Source: Ahaetulla prasina (Eukaryota; Chordata; Lepidosauria; Squamata; Colubridae). Taken from it: a DNA stretch of 64,000 nt. Position numbers and translations under genes: made by a program. The stretch covers positions 9,732,959-9,796,958 of the forward strand of contig NC_080543.1 of the NCBI RefSeq assembly GCF_028640845.1, written 5' to 3'. The notes under the pieces were generated by a model. It was not told the origin of the DNA. It saw only the letters and a list, made by a program, of their open reading frames with translations, and searched no databases. Below, one piece after another: positions 31,282 to 41,192 of the stretch (the stretch's first letter is position 1; every line of letters starts with the position of its first letter).

Positions 31282-31558
31282 TTATGAGCCCTACATAACC
31301 CCTACATGACCCTATAGGGATCTGACAACAGCCAATAGAATACATGTTCTTGCACAGGAACAGGAAGCTCAAGTGCACAGCCCAAAGAAACTACAACTCC
31401 CCCCACACGCTCTCAACACCATTTTGTCAGCTGCTCAGAACCACAAACCCATGTGATTCTGCTTCACCAATAAACCATCTTTCCTATCAGCCTCCCTGTT
31501 TCCAGTGTCTTCCTCCCGGCTTGGAACTGAACTAGGTGGATATTTCTTCCCACAGGTT

Positions 31559-32203
31559 GCCATGAAATAATAATTTTAAAAAAAAAATAGTCTATAGCTT
31601 TTTAAATCTCTTCACCCTAGAAGTAGCCAAGATGTTTACATAAGATAGTCTTCAACCCTCTTTGCACATTTTAAAGTGCAATAACAGCATTCGGAAATGC
31701 CTTGAGATTTCTATTAGCACTTCAATATGTGACCAATGTCTTTTCCAGGTCCACAGCGGTATTCTTGATAAGCCAAAATTGCAAGATCAGAATTAAAATA
31801 GAATAAGCTGCAAGGCTGGGTGTTCTTTGAAATATTCCCCCCCCCCCTCTCTCTTTCTCTTCAGGCTAACAAATGGCTGATTTGGAGAGAGAGAAAAAAT
31901 GTAGATGGGAAAAATAATATATAGGTTAAATCTTCTCTTCCGTTGATCCCCTGCTGTAATTGAGAACAGGGAAAGTACATTGCATTTTTCAATTGAAATT
32001 ACAAATGCACAAGACTTGATCACATACCGTATGTTCCCATCTGTTCACTTCTGAACATAGATGGTCCTACTTAGACATAAGAGGAGTGAGCAACTTCCTC
32101 CCTAAAAGTAGTTGTCTCTGTCAGATATTTCTAACTTTGTATAAAATGTATCTAGCTCCAGATTACTAAATGATAAATGAACCTTGCTAAAAAAAATTAG
32201 AAT
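31559..32203. other. Unassigned stretch
   Basis: AT-rich, nothing recognised; a C run lies at about 31838-31846. Confidence 0.45.
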
Positions 32204-32254
32204 AGACTAGAGTAGACTGGAGTAGGGTAGGGTAGAGTAGGGTAGAGTAGAGTA

Positions 32255-32416
32255 GAATGCAATGCACTTATATACTGCTTCACAGTGCTTTACAATCCTC
32301 TTTAAGTGGTTTACAGAGTCAGCATGTTGCCCTCAACAATCTGGGTCCTCATTTTATCAACCGTGGAAGGATGGAAGGCTGAGTCAACCCTGAGCCTGGT
32401 GAGATTCGAACTGCAG
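32255..32416 (-). mobile_element. tRNA-derived SINE (same family as 23598), truncated
   Basis: CACTTATATACTGCTTCACA, CAACAATCTGGGTCCTCATT and GGAAGGCTGAGTCAACCCTG in reverse order. The tRNA head is missing at the right, where it meets the GGGAT repeat. Confidence 0.82.
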
Positions 32417-32528
32417 AATGGAATGGGATGGGATGGGATGGGATGGGATAGAAATTAGAATAGAATAGAATAGAATAGAATAGAATAGAATAGAATAGAA
32501 TAGAATAGAATAGAATAGAATAGAATAG

Positions 32529-32705
32529 AATTCTTTATTGGCCAAGTGTGATTAGATACAGAAGGAATTTGTCTTTGATGTATATGCTCTCAGTGTACAT
32601 AAGGAGAATAAAATACATTCATCAAGAATAAAAAGATACAACACTTAGTGATAGTCAAGGTTACTAATAAGGTTACTCAAGTACTAAAATACTTTATTTT
32701 GATAC
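32529..32705 (-). mobile_element. LINE-B 3' terminus
   Basis: TTCTTTATTGGCCAAGTGTG, then GCTCTCAGTGTACATAAGGA and AGATACAACACTTAGTGATA, the reverse of the LINE-B UTR. ATTCT-type array on its tail side (left). Confidence 0.85.
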
Positions 32706-32790
32706 TACTATCAAAATAAAAAAATGGACTGGACTGGACTGAATTAGATTAGATTAGACTAGACTAGACTAGACTAAAATAGAATAGAAT

Positions 32791-33035
32791 AGAATTCTTT
32801 ATTGGCCAAGTGTGATTGGATACAGAAAGAATTTGTCTCCGGTGCTTAAGCTCTCAGTGTACATACAAGCAACAAGCGATAAATTGTGATCATAGTCATC
32901 ATAAAACTACATTCATCATAAATCATAAGATACAACACTCAGTGATAGCCATAGGATACTAAAGAAGCAATCAACATAAATCATACTACTATCCTAAATA
33001 AAACAATATAAATCGTAGGATACAAGCAACAAAAT
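32791..33035 (-). mobile_element. LINE-B 3' terminus, second copy
   Basis: Repeats the same terminus (TTCTTTATTGGCCAAGTGTG) 260 bp after the previous one, again with an AATAG array on its tail side. It extends further, to ATCGTAGGATACAAGCAACA. Confidence 0.85.
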
Positions 33036-33620
33036 TGGGCTTTTATCTATCCATTAATCCCTTAATTAATCCATTAATTAATTAATTAATTAATCCATTA
33101 ATGACCTAAAAACCACCTGCTGGCTGTTTTATACTAGAGAGAGAGAGAGAGAGAAAAGGCAGAGAGGAAAAAAAAGGAAGAAATTCAGAGAAACTTTGTG
33201 TACCGAAACAGCCCTTTGCACCAGATTGCCAATCCATTCTGGATCTTCTGCAGAACAAGGCAGAACAATTGCAGACCAATTTCACCACAGTTTCATCAAG
33301 TTTAGAACAGCATAAAATACAGTATATTCAATATGGCTCCTTGCTAGTTCTGCAGGCAGATGGGTGTTAAAAATGGTTTAAAGTGCCACCTGTTGAAATA
33401 TATCTTCCAACTCCTCCCTTTCCCCATAAAATCAGCAGAGACACAGTACGTTTTCTCAGAATTAGGGTAACTGATAATCTGACACATCTAGAAAGGCACC
33501 AATATTTGAGATTATTGATCACAATTGCGCCGGTTCGCCAATGTGGACTTTAATGAAAAGTTTCTTTTCAATTTTTTATTATGTGTTCCTTATTATTACG
33601 AAGGCTTTTCATAATGAAAA
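33036..33620. other. Unassigned stretch
   Basis: Contains (TTAA)n-like (33055-33105) and (GA)n (33135-33154) short repeats; otherwise nothing recognised. Confidence 0.45.
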
Positions 33621-33765
33621 GTTTGGTATGCCTAGTTAAATGAAAAATAGGAATGGGGTGACAGGATAGCCCTGTTCCAATATTTGAGGGTCTTCTACAA
33701 AGACAAAAGGGTCAAACTATATTCCAAAGCATCAAAAGGAAAGATGAAAAACAATGGTTGGCAAC

Positions 33766-34387
33766 TGTTCTGACCTAGGCTTCCTTAGAAATTAAACAGC
33801 ACAAACTTAGTCCCGGCAAACCTCTTTAATTCATATGGCTGTAAATTACTTTTATTTACAGTCCGCAAGGCTTGATAAACAGTCTTCCAGAGGAAGGTTA
33901 TCAACACCCACTTATCTCACATGGAACACGTGCCAAAGAGCTAATTTCCAGACTCAGAGCAAGGCCAAACTTGGCACAGAGTCACAAACAGAATTTTAAA
34001 ATCTTGAATCGGACAGATGAACTAATTGCTTTCTACAAAAACTCACGTCCCGTTCACTTCTCTTTTGTGTCTTATGGGAGGGGCCAATCATCTCTAAGCC
34101 TTACTCCCAAGTCGACCCTGTTTCCTTAATTGTTCCTGTCTCCTTGCAGCTCTGCGCATGCGCACACTGGGAACAGGCTCAGGATGTTCTTCTGCCTTGC
34201 TGATGTCAGACTTTGGAGACTCTGGAGGCAGCAAAGACCGACCAGATGGCCTTGGCCCCCTCTCTGCCTCTGATGCAGAGCATTGTCTGAGCCTTCCCCA
34301 GAGTCCAGGACTGGCTTACATTCCTCCCCAACCTCCTGATTGTCTGAATCTGCTGCCGGCTCTGCTGGCCACTCGCAGGCCACAACA
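33766..34387 (-). mobile_element. Solo LTR, family F2, nested in CR1
   Basis: Plus-strand start TGTTCTGACCTAGGC, end AGGCCACAACA, with 5-bp TSD GCAAC (33761-33765)/GAAAC (34388-34392), one difference. The minus-strand frame near the LTR start gives WPAEPAADSDNQEVGEE, the acidic stretch of this family, later frameshifted. Confidence 0.88.
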
Positions 34388-34418
34388 GAAACTAACCAAA
34401 GAGAGAAGCAATCTAGAA

Positions 34419-34838
34419 CAGTGTTAGCGAATTAGCGAACCTTTTTGCACTGAGTGCCGAAACGGGGTTGTGCGCATGCATGCCGAAAACCAGAAGAGCA
34501 GCTGCCTGGTGTGCATGTGCATACCGGGAAGATGATCTTCTAGTTTCCAGCATGTGCATATGCACCGGTCACCTAGCCTTCCGGTTTCCAGCATGCATCC
34601 ACGAGTGAAGATCAGCTGGCCGGTGCGCATGCGCATGCTAGAAAACGGAAAATCATCTTCCCGGGATGCACATGAGCACTGGGTGGATGCTCATCCGGTT
34701 TCTAGCATTCCCGTGCATGTGAAGACCAGCTGGGTGGTGCGCCAGAACCTGGAAGAGCGTCGGGCGACAGCTCGCGTACCCGGAGAGATGGCTCTGCGTG
34801 TCACTTCTGGCACACGTGCCATAGGTTCAGCGTCACGG
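34419..34838. mobile_element. hAT-like element (CAGTGATGG type), nested in CR1
   Basis: Left CAGTGTTAGCGAATTAGCGA, right GGTTCAGCGTCACGG, with 8-bp TSD ATCTAGAA (34411-34418)/ACCTAGAA (34839-34846). Same target position within CR1 as the foldback element at 45353. The interior is rich in GTGCGCATGCGCATG motifs. Confidence 0.88.
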
Positions 34839-35006
34839 ACCTAGAACTAAGGAGAAATTTCCTAAGAGTGAGAGCAATCAACCATTGGAACAGCTTGCGT
34901 TCAGAAGTTGTGGCTGCTGCATCACTGGAGGCTTTTAAAAAGAGACTGGATAACCATTTGTCTGAAATGGCATAGAGTCTCCTGCTCAAGCAGGAGGTTG
35001 GACTAC

Positions 35007-35084
35007 AACCGGGGTCTCCAACCTTGGTAACTTTAAGCCTGGCGGACTTCAACTCCCAGAATTCTCCAGCTAGCTTTGCTGGCA
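35007..35084. mobile_element. Half of a foldback MITE
   Basis: GGGGTCTCCAACCTTGGTAA to CCAGCTAGCTTTGCTGG: only the left arm and loop of the palindromic element; the right arm is missing. Confidence 0.85.
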
Positions 35085-35198
35085 AATTAACAAGCAAATC
35101 AAAATTACCCATCTCTTCTAGAACATTGCACAAAATCACAATCAATAGGAAGGACATTGGCACAAAAATGACCAAGGGGGAAAAAAATGGTCAGTTTC
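35085..35198. other. Unassigned stretch
   Basis: Short, nothing recognised. Confidence 0.35.
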
Positions 35199-35206
35199 GA
35201 TATGGC

Positions 35207-35446
35207 CAGAGGTGGTATTCAGCCGGTTCGCACTGGTTTGGGCGAACTGGTAGCGGCAATCGCGGGTGGGGTGGGCCCACCCACCTGGCCTGGCTCCGTC
35301 GTGCTATTTAGGCACATGTTCGAGGCCAGACGTATGCACAGAAGGCACATGAGCAAGCAAAGTGCATGTGCAGAAGGTCAGGTGTGTGCATGGACAGCGC
35401 GCACACAGTGCAAACTAGTGGTAAAGATAAGTGAAACTCACCCTTA
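35207..35446. mobile_element. hAT-like MITE (CAGTGGTGGG type)
   Basis: Left CAGAGGTGGTATTCAGCCGG, right AGTGAAACTCACCCTTA, with 8-bp TSD GATATGGC (35199-35206)/AATATGGC (35447-35454). Contains GGGCGAACTGGTAGCGG and GTGGGCCCACCCACC. Confidence 0.85.
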
Positions 35447-35454
35447 AATATGGC

Positions 35455-35975
35455 ATCCCTCTTCACTAAATGTACCAATCAAGGAGACTTTACTACATAC
35501 CAAAAAAAAGGTTACAAGTAACAACCCCAAAGCAATCAAAACCTCCGAGGCCTAGAGTTTCCTCAAAGCATAATCTTATTTTGGGATGTCATATTGGCAC
35601 AGTTGGTGAAAACCCGACTCTGAAGGACCTGAGGTTTTCCCCACCCAATTCAAAACCCAAAGTTCTTGTCCCCCAGGTCACATGTCCATCATGTGGTCCA
35701 ATCAGATCGCAGACCCAACTCCGGCTGGCTTTGGTCTACGTCCGTCCAACACCTGGTAAAGTGTCCTTGGTTCCCACAGGAAAGAATACTATTTTGGCTA
35801 CATATCCCCCAGCTATCTCTACCTTCCGCCTCACGTTCCCACAGCTCCACCCAGCCTTGCCCTGAAGATGCTCCCAAAATGGCTTCAGGGACCGACACCT
35901 TCCCCAAGGGTGTCCCCAAACAGTTTTACCACTGCTTCATTATGTGCAACTTCCAATGGAATAATGAATTTTTAT
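35455..35975. other. Unassigned stretch with a 131-codon open frame
   Basis: No repeat family recognised. A plus-strand frame at 35470-35865 is open for 131 codons, and overlapping frames are also open, which suggests C/A-rich composition and not coding. No domain signature. It could be part of an unrecognised LTR. Confidence 0.35.
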
Positions 35976-37035
35976 GAACAAATTGACGAGACATGATAGC
36001 AGTGTTCCAATATCTCAGGGGCTGCCACAAAGAAGAGGGAGTCAAACTATTCTCCAAAACACCTGAAGGCAGGACAAGAAGCAATGGATGGAAACTAATC
36101 AAGGACAGAAGCAACTTAGAACTAAGGAGAAGTTTGTAAGCCAGCCATCTCCCTAGTTTATTAGTGTTTTCAAAATAATTCTGTCTCGTTAATCTAAGTT
36201 TTTGGGCCACTTCTTCTTGCATAATTAAATTTAATCTATGTTTGGTTAAAACTTTTTCTTCTTTAAGTTCCTGATTTTTTTTTAATATTTTTTTTCCACA
36301 CAAACAACAATATGCAATGCATCTTTTCTGAACAGAATATCGGCCAGGTTACATGTTCATACCAAATTTAATTCTCCTCCATCTTACATGCTTTCATCAA
36401 TATATTTTCTCTTATTTTTATTTTCCTTCTTTCATTTCTCTTTATAAATCTAATCTTACCTTTCACCCCAAATTTTAGACTTTTATCAGATTTTCCCTCT
36501 TATTTAAGTTCCTGATTTTGAGGCTCTTTTTGCATCCCATTTCCCCTGGAGCTCTGCATATCGTTTTTTTTTAAAAAAATCTTCATTTCTTCTTACCATA
36601 TATGCTATTGTTATACCACTCACGTAGGCTTTAGTTGTATCCCATAAATTTTGTATGGGTGTATGTTCATTCCAATTTTCTTTTAGAAAAAACTCTTTCT
36701 CTACATATTGGTTATTTTTTTTTTCTTTTACCACCCTCTGATTCATTGTCCATCTCCCTTGCCTTTTTTTTAATCTCCTTTCCATTTGACTATTAATGGG
36801 TTGTGGTCTGCCCAAATATTTGGGGTTATCTCTATTTCTACTATATCTTTCTGCGTTTCCGGATCCATCCACACCATATCAATCCTGGACCATGAATTAT
36901 GGGGGTTGGAAGAGAAAGTATTAAAAACACTGGAAATTGGATTGGATAACCATTTGTCTGAAGTGGTGTAGGGTTTCCTGCCTAAGCAGGGGGTTGGACT
37001 AGAAGACCTCCAAGGTCCCTTCCAACTCTGTTATT
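35976..37035 (+). mobile_element. CR1 LINE 3' end interrupted by an L1 piece
   Basis: ACATGATAGCAGTGTTCCAA through AACTTAGAACTAAGGAGAAG (36132), then after the L1 segment AACACTGGAAATTGGATTGG and the UTR to CTCTGTTATTCT. About 60-70 bp of CR1 between GGAGAAATT and ACACTGG is missing at the junction. Confidence 0.9.
36133..36902 (-). mobile_element. L1 ORF2 internal fragment inside CR1
   Basis: The minus strand reads PKYLGRPQPINSQMERRLKK, then TPIQNLWDTTKAYVSGITIA and YAELQGKWDAKRASKS. These match the L1 ORF2 region between endonuclease and reverse transcriptase (QNLWDT.KA...G). Frames are broken. No poly(A) and no clear TSD; it replaces part of the host CR1. Confidence 0.82.
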
Positions 37036-37174
37036 CTAATTCTATTCTATTCTATTCTATTCTATTCTATTCTATTCTATTCTATTCTATTCTATCCTAT
37101 CCTATCCTATCCTATCCTATCCTATCCTATCCTATCCTATCCTATCCTAGTCTAGTCTAGTCTAGTCTAGTCTA
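37036..37174 (+). repeat. (ATTCT)n to (CCTAT)n to (AGTCT)n pentanucleotide array at CR1 tail
   Basis: Three successive pure blocks of related pentamers (ATTCT about 37043-37094, CCTAT about 37095-37148, AGTCT about 37149-37174), starting exactly at the CR1 3' terminus. Confidence 0.95.
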
Positions 37175-37460
37175 TGAAGTCACTATGGGTAGCCCTTCAC
37201 TATACCCCCAAAGTCCAGCCCTATCCAACTTCTCCATGAAAAAAACCTTGAATTGGCTGGAACTAACACCATCCAAACAATCAATCAGGATGGGACACAA
37301 AGAACCGATCAGAGGCAAGTGGGATAGATTGTGCATCTGTAGCAGCAGAGAGGCAGGATTTGATCAACTCAGAGTTTTCGCAAAAAGAGAGGCCTGAATT
37401 AAGAAACTGTGCAGTCCTTAGATGGATGGGGGTGAGAGGGAGAGGTTCAAGGTAGCCAAA
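37175..37460. other. Unassigned stretch
   Basis: Nothing recognised. Confidence 0.4.
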
Positions 37461-37468
37461 CCCTAAAA

Positions 37469-38054
37469 CAGGGGTCCCCAACCTGCGGGCCCTGGCCAGG
37501 GGCCTCTTTGCAACCGGGCTGCGTGAGTGAGTGGTTGGTGAGTGCATGAGCACAGCTCCACTCGCGCGAGCGACACAGGGGCTTGCAGCCCCACTCACGC
37601 GAGCATCGCAAACAGTCATGGCCCCTCTTGTGCAAGCAATGGATGCTAGCTAGGACGCACACATGACCTGCCCCTCCCACAAAAATACCCCCTCTTTCAG
37701 GGGTGAAATGCTCCCGGTTCGGACCGGATCACCTGATCCGGTCGCGATCGTGGCCGGTGGTTTGGCGATCCAATAGCGATGGTAGAGTAAAGCTCCACCC
37801 ACCCGCCCAGATGTAATTACTTCCTGGTTTTGACCAGGAAGTAATGTATTTTTTACCTTCTGCGCATACACAGAAGGTTTTCTTCTGCGCATGCGCAGAA
37901 AGTTTTGCACATGTGCAGAAGGTCTGCGTGCGCATGTGACACGCACACACACTTCCTAACTGCTAAGGAAGTTAAGTAGATTTCACCCCTGCCCTCTTTC
38001 TCCTCCTCTCTTCCTCGCTCAAGTCCACCAAGCCGGAAAAGTTGGAGAACTGTG
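37469..38054. mobile_element. hAT-like element (CAGGGGTCC type) containing a MITE
   Basis: Left CAGGGGTCCCCAACCTGCGG, right AAGTTGGAGAACTGTG, with 8-bp TSD CCCTAAAA (37461-37468)/TCCTAAAA (38055-38062). CpG-rich interior (CTCGCGCGAGCG). A second element is nested at 37698-37991. Confidence 0.87.
37698..37991. mobile_element. MITE with CAGGGGTGAAAT termini
   Basis: Left CAGGGGTGAAATGCTCCCGG, right GTAGATTTCACCCCTG, with perfect 8-bp TSD CCCTCTTT at 37690-37697 and 37992-37999. Internal inverted words TTACTTCCTGGTTTTGACCA/GGAAGTAA and TTCTGCGCATGCGCAGAA add hairpin potential. Confidence 0.92.
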
Positions 38055-38062
38055 TCCTAAAA

Positions 38063-38305
38063 TCTCTCAGGATACATCTAGTAGGTAAGAAGGTTGTAGC
38101 TTTACGGTAGTGTCCTTGGTGCTCTCGGAGCTTGGTTGCTTTCTCGCAGGTGTTTCACTACCCAACTATGCAAATGGAGGACAAAACCCCTGCAGTCTGA
38201 ACGGCAAGATTTGGTTCGTTCCAAACAGCTCTCTGACTTTCTGTCCCTCCTACCGTAACATTTTCATTTTGATTGATTTCATTTTGACTTGAAGCATCTC
38301 AGTTT
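38063..38305. other. Unassigned stretch
   Basis: Nothing recognised. Confidence 0.4.
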
Positions 38306-38528
38306 AAATTGGTAAGGGCCACAACTTGGAATACTGAATCTGGTTTTGGTCACCAACGATGTAAAAAAGATGTTGAAGGCTCTAGAAAGAGTGCAGAGAA
38401 GCGCAACCAAGATGATTAGGGGACCGGAGGCTAAAACATATGAAGAACAATTGCAGGAACTGGGTATGAATAGTTTAAAGAAAAGAAGGACTAGGGGTGA
38501 CATGATAGCAGAAGGCAAGACAAGAAAC

Positions 38529-39034
38529 TGTCCGAAGTCAAAACCCATCCCTCTCCTAGAAAAATGAAATATTTTAGGCAATATTAAAAGGCAATATTTT
38601 GTATTTCCCCTAAAAGGGAGGCAGAACCTCATCCTCCCCCCCCCACTTTTGTCAATGGACCAATAAGGCCTGGGCCAGTCCATTCTACATAACAAAGATC
38701 TACCTCCTTCAGGCAGAGCCATTTAACTGCCCTTCGTTGCATCACCCAGCCAGATTCAACCAAACTCGGCACACAGACAACCTACAAAGCTAGCCATGAC
38801 CTCTGACAGCAACCAATCAGGATATTCTTCCTGTGCCCCAGGAAGTTCAAAGCCAGAGAGAGAGAGTATAAAACCCAGGGACTCTTAGCATCTCTTCCCT
38901 TCTTTTTTCCACCCAAGATCTCCAAGGCGTGTGATCCCGTTCATTGATAAACCTTCTTTCCAAGCAACTTCCATGAATCCAGTGTCTTTTCCCCCCCGCT
39001 TGGAACTGAATCCAGATGGACATTTCTTCCAGCC
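38529..39034 (+). mobile_element. Solo LTR, family F4, uninterrupted
   Basis: TGTCCGAAGTCAAAACCCAT to ATTTCTTCCAGCC, with 4-bp TSD AAAC at 38525-38528 and 39035-39038. It shows the regular layout: GTATAAAA-type TATA box at 38867-38873, then CATTGATAAACC near the 3' end. Reference for the LTR length (about 506 bp). Confidence 0.85.
38867..38873 (+). promoter_or_regulatory. TATA box of F4 LTR
   Basis: TATAAAA after an AGAGAGAG run, about 170 bp before the LTR 3' end. Confidence 0.55.
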
Positions 39035-39125
39035 AAACAATGGATGGAAACTAATCAAGGAGAGAAGCAACCTAGAACCAAGGAGAAATTTACTGACAGT
39101 GAGAACAATGAATCGGTGGCTATAA

Positions 39126-39221
39126 GGACAGGATCCCCATCAGTCCCTGCTCAACTGGTTGTGTGTAGAAGAGGCCAGCCATAGTTGCTGACAAAATTTC
39201 AGGAAATGTGTTCTCTTAAAG
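39126..39221. other. Unassigned stretch
   Basis: Short; resembles nothing recognised. Confidence 0.35.
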
Positions 39222-39229
39222 CAGGGGTC

Positions 39230-39958
39230 CAGTGGTGAGATTCAGCCGGCTCTGTCCGGTTTTGTCATGTCCCACTCCCCCTCCGACGACCGGATCTAGG
39301 AAGTCTGTATCAAGCATGGCCACGAAGCCTCTGCAGCTTTGCCAAATTCCTTCCAGGTTTCTCAGGGCAGACAGGAGTCCAAGTTGTGACTTCAGCAAAC
39401 TAGATGAGACTTTGCTTGATTCAAGGTTGGAATACCACAAGCAGGTCCTTTATATAGGCTGTGGGGTGTGGCTCCATGACTCAGCATTTATCCAGGCCTG
39501 CCCCTCCCTTCCTTCTACTGGCATCGCCTCTCAGATCTCTGGAAGCGAGGATCCTCCCACTGTAAATTCTCTTCAGCTGGATCTGCTGTCAGTAATTCTA
39601 GCACGTGGCTGGCTCCCTGCTTACACGCTGTAGGAGTGAGGTTTGTTTGTTCATTCCTGACATCCTGTCCGGGCATGGAGCCAGGGCCGGGAGCTGGAGG
39701 CATGACAGGCCGTTCATCTTCATTATCAGACTCCGAGTCTGATAACAGGCCTGGGTGTAGGCAGGAGGGGCCCGGCTGAGGAGAGGAGGGAGGACGAGGC
39801 ACAACAGGTTTGGGCAAACCAGTAGTGGCGAATGCGGGAGGCTACATCCACCCACCCAGACATAATGTGCGAGCAAAGAGCATGCACGGAAGGCAATGTT
39901 CATGTGCAGAGGAGGTGTGTGCACTCACATTTGAGAATGTAAGTAAATCCCACCTCTG
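39230..39958. mobile_element. hAT-like MITE (CAGTGGTGAG type) holding an F1 LTR
   Basis: Left CAGTGGTGAGATTCAGCCGG, right AGTAAATCCCACCTCTG, with perfect 8-bp TSD CAGGGGTC at 39222-39229 and 39959-39966, taken from the foldback element's own terminus. Confidence 0.92.
39263..39806 (-). mobile_element. Solo LTR, family F1, innermost of three
   Basis: Plus-strand start TGTCATGTCCCACTCC, end GAGGCACAACA, with perfect 5-bp TSD GGTTT at 39258-39262 and 39807-39811. Reversed TATA at 39449-39456. The minus-strand frame from the LTR's first bases stays open about 95 codons (VVPRPPSSPQPGPS, LLSDSESDNEDE, EDPRFQRSERR). Confidence 0.93.
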
Positions 39959-40102
39959 CAGGGGTCCCCAACCTTGGCAACGTTATGACTTGTGGACTTC
40001 AACTCCCAGAATGCCTCAGCTCAGCTGGCTGGCTGAGGCATTCTGGGGAGTTGAAGTCCACCAGTCATAACACTGCCGAGGTAGAACACTCCTGATTTAA
40101 AC

Positions 40103-40364
40103 CAGGGTCACTCAACCCTTGAAGTCCAACATTGCCCCACAGATCCCAGCCGTGAAAACCTACTCTAGGAGTCGGGAGGGGGAATGTTTATTATTACAAA
40201 ACAACATTTGACACACGAAGCAAAAACTCCGAAGAACAGATGGGACTGTCTACTGTTAAAACATAGAGCCTGTTCCAAGAACAGTTTGTTTTAACACGAT
40301 GGAAAAGAATTACTCTAGGTTCTTAACTTTGGAAATTCACGTTTCAATTTTCTGCGCATCGATG
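40103..40364. other. Unassigned stretch
   Basis: Nothing recognised. Confidence 0.4.
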
Positions 40365-40372
40365 CCCTAGAT

Positions 40373-40799
40373 CTGTGATGGCGAACCTATGGCACACATG
40401 CCACAGGTAGCTCGCAGAACCCTCTCTGCAGGCACGTCAGCCGTCGCCCAGCTCAGCTCCACTCTGCATGCGCACGCCTCTCCCGCCAACCGGCTGATTT
40501 TTGGGTCTCTACCATGCATGCGCGGGGGGCGGGCGCATGTGGGAGATGTGTCCGCATGCCCGGGGGAGTGGGGGGGGGTCATGCACGCATGCACAGGCAG
40601 GGGAGTGTAGGGGATGCGGCACCCTCCCTCCACGGCCCGTTTTTTGATCTCAGGAGGCTGCAGGGGGGCCTGCTAGGCCCAAAACGGAGCATGGGAAAGG
40701 TTGTGCATGGGGGCGTGGGGGCACACACACATTGCATTATGTGTGCAGCCACACATGGGTACTTTTGCCACGCGACAACAAAAAAGTTAGCCATCACTG
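40373..40799. mobile_element. hAT-like element (CAGTGATGG type)
   Basis: Left CTGTGATGGCGAACCTATGG, right GTTAGCCATCACTG, with 8-bp TSD CCCTAGAT (40365-40372)/CCCTGGAT (40800-40807). The interior has GCTCAGCTCCACTCTGCATG and TTTTTGGGTCTCTACCATGC, also found at 60687-61280. Confidence 0.9.
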
Positions 40800-40807
40800 C
40801 CCTGGAT

Positions 40808-41061
40808 CCTACTCATCTAATAAACCCCAAAGCTGGGTATATCTTTTTGTTGGAAGAATGATAGTTGATGCTCATGGGCAGAGCAGACACGAGGCATTTA
40901 AAACTCTGTCGAGTGTTCCGCGATTCTGAGTGCACTTTGTTCTAACATATAGTGCTTTGCCTGCATTTTTACTGGAAAGCCGGATGACAAAATTGAGGGG
41001 CGAGCAAATGTGAAGGACATTCATTTATGCATTTGAAAATGCAATATCAAATACTGTATGT
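40808..41061. other. Unassigned stretch
   Basis: Nothing recognised. Confidence 0.4.

Positions 41062-41192
<131 letters not shown>

Larger units (their letters stand above)
29027..31554 (+). mobile_element. Solo LTR, family F4, with nested F2 LTR and SINE array
   Basis: Starts TGTAGAAAGTCAGCC, ends TATTTCTTCCCACA, with 4-bp TSD GGTT at 29023-29026 and 31555-31558. Without the F2 LTR (29100-29720) and SINE block (30162-31281) about 765 bp remain, the longest F4 copy. It keeps the segment GCACCTAGGATTTGCATTTC uninterrupted near 30111, unlike the copy at 6970. AATAAA occurs in CACCAATAAACCATC. Confidence 0.82.
32204..32790. repeat. AATAG/GGGTA/GGGAT pentanucleotide arrays
   Basis: Blocks at 32204-32254 (AGTAG/GGTAG), 32417-32531 (GGGAT then AATAG) and 32725-32790 (GGACT, AGATT, AGACT, AATAG), separated by a SINE and LINE-B tails. 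Each AATAG block ends at an inverted LINE-B terminus. Confidence 0.9.
33621..35006 (+). mobile_element. CR1 LINE 3' end split by an F2 LTR and a hAT element
   Basis: CR1 from TTTGGTATGCCTAGTTAAAT to ATGGTTGGCAAC, resumes GAAACTAACCAAAGAGAGAA (34388-34418), then ACCTAGAACTAAGGAGAAAT (34839) to CAGGAGGTTGGACTAC. Heavily mutated compared with other copies, consistent with greater age. Confidence 0.9.
38306..39125 (+). mobile_element. CR1 LINE 3' end split by an F4 LTR
   Basis: GGCCACAACTTGGAATACTG through ATGATAGCAGAAGGCAAGAC (the usual middle is deleted), then AACAATGGATGGAAACTAAT after the LTR to GTGAGAACAATGAATCGGTG. No UTR remains. Confidence 0.88.
39222..40094. mobile_element. Foldback MITE opened by a nested hAT-like MITE
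   Basis: Its first 8 bases (CAGGGGTC) at 39222-39229 are separated from the rest, which resumes at 39959 with CAGGGGTCCCCAACCTTGGC and ends GTAGAACACTCCTG. The arms ACTTGTGGACTTCAACTCCC and GGAGTTGAAGTCCACCAGTC are mirrored around a loop near 40020. Its own TSD is degraded. Confidence 0.87.

Noticed and set aside
39222..39229. Treating CAGGGGTC at 39222 as an independent element start
   Set aside because: It is the TSD and first bases of the foldback element that resumes at 39959.
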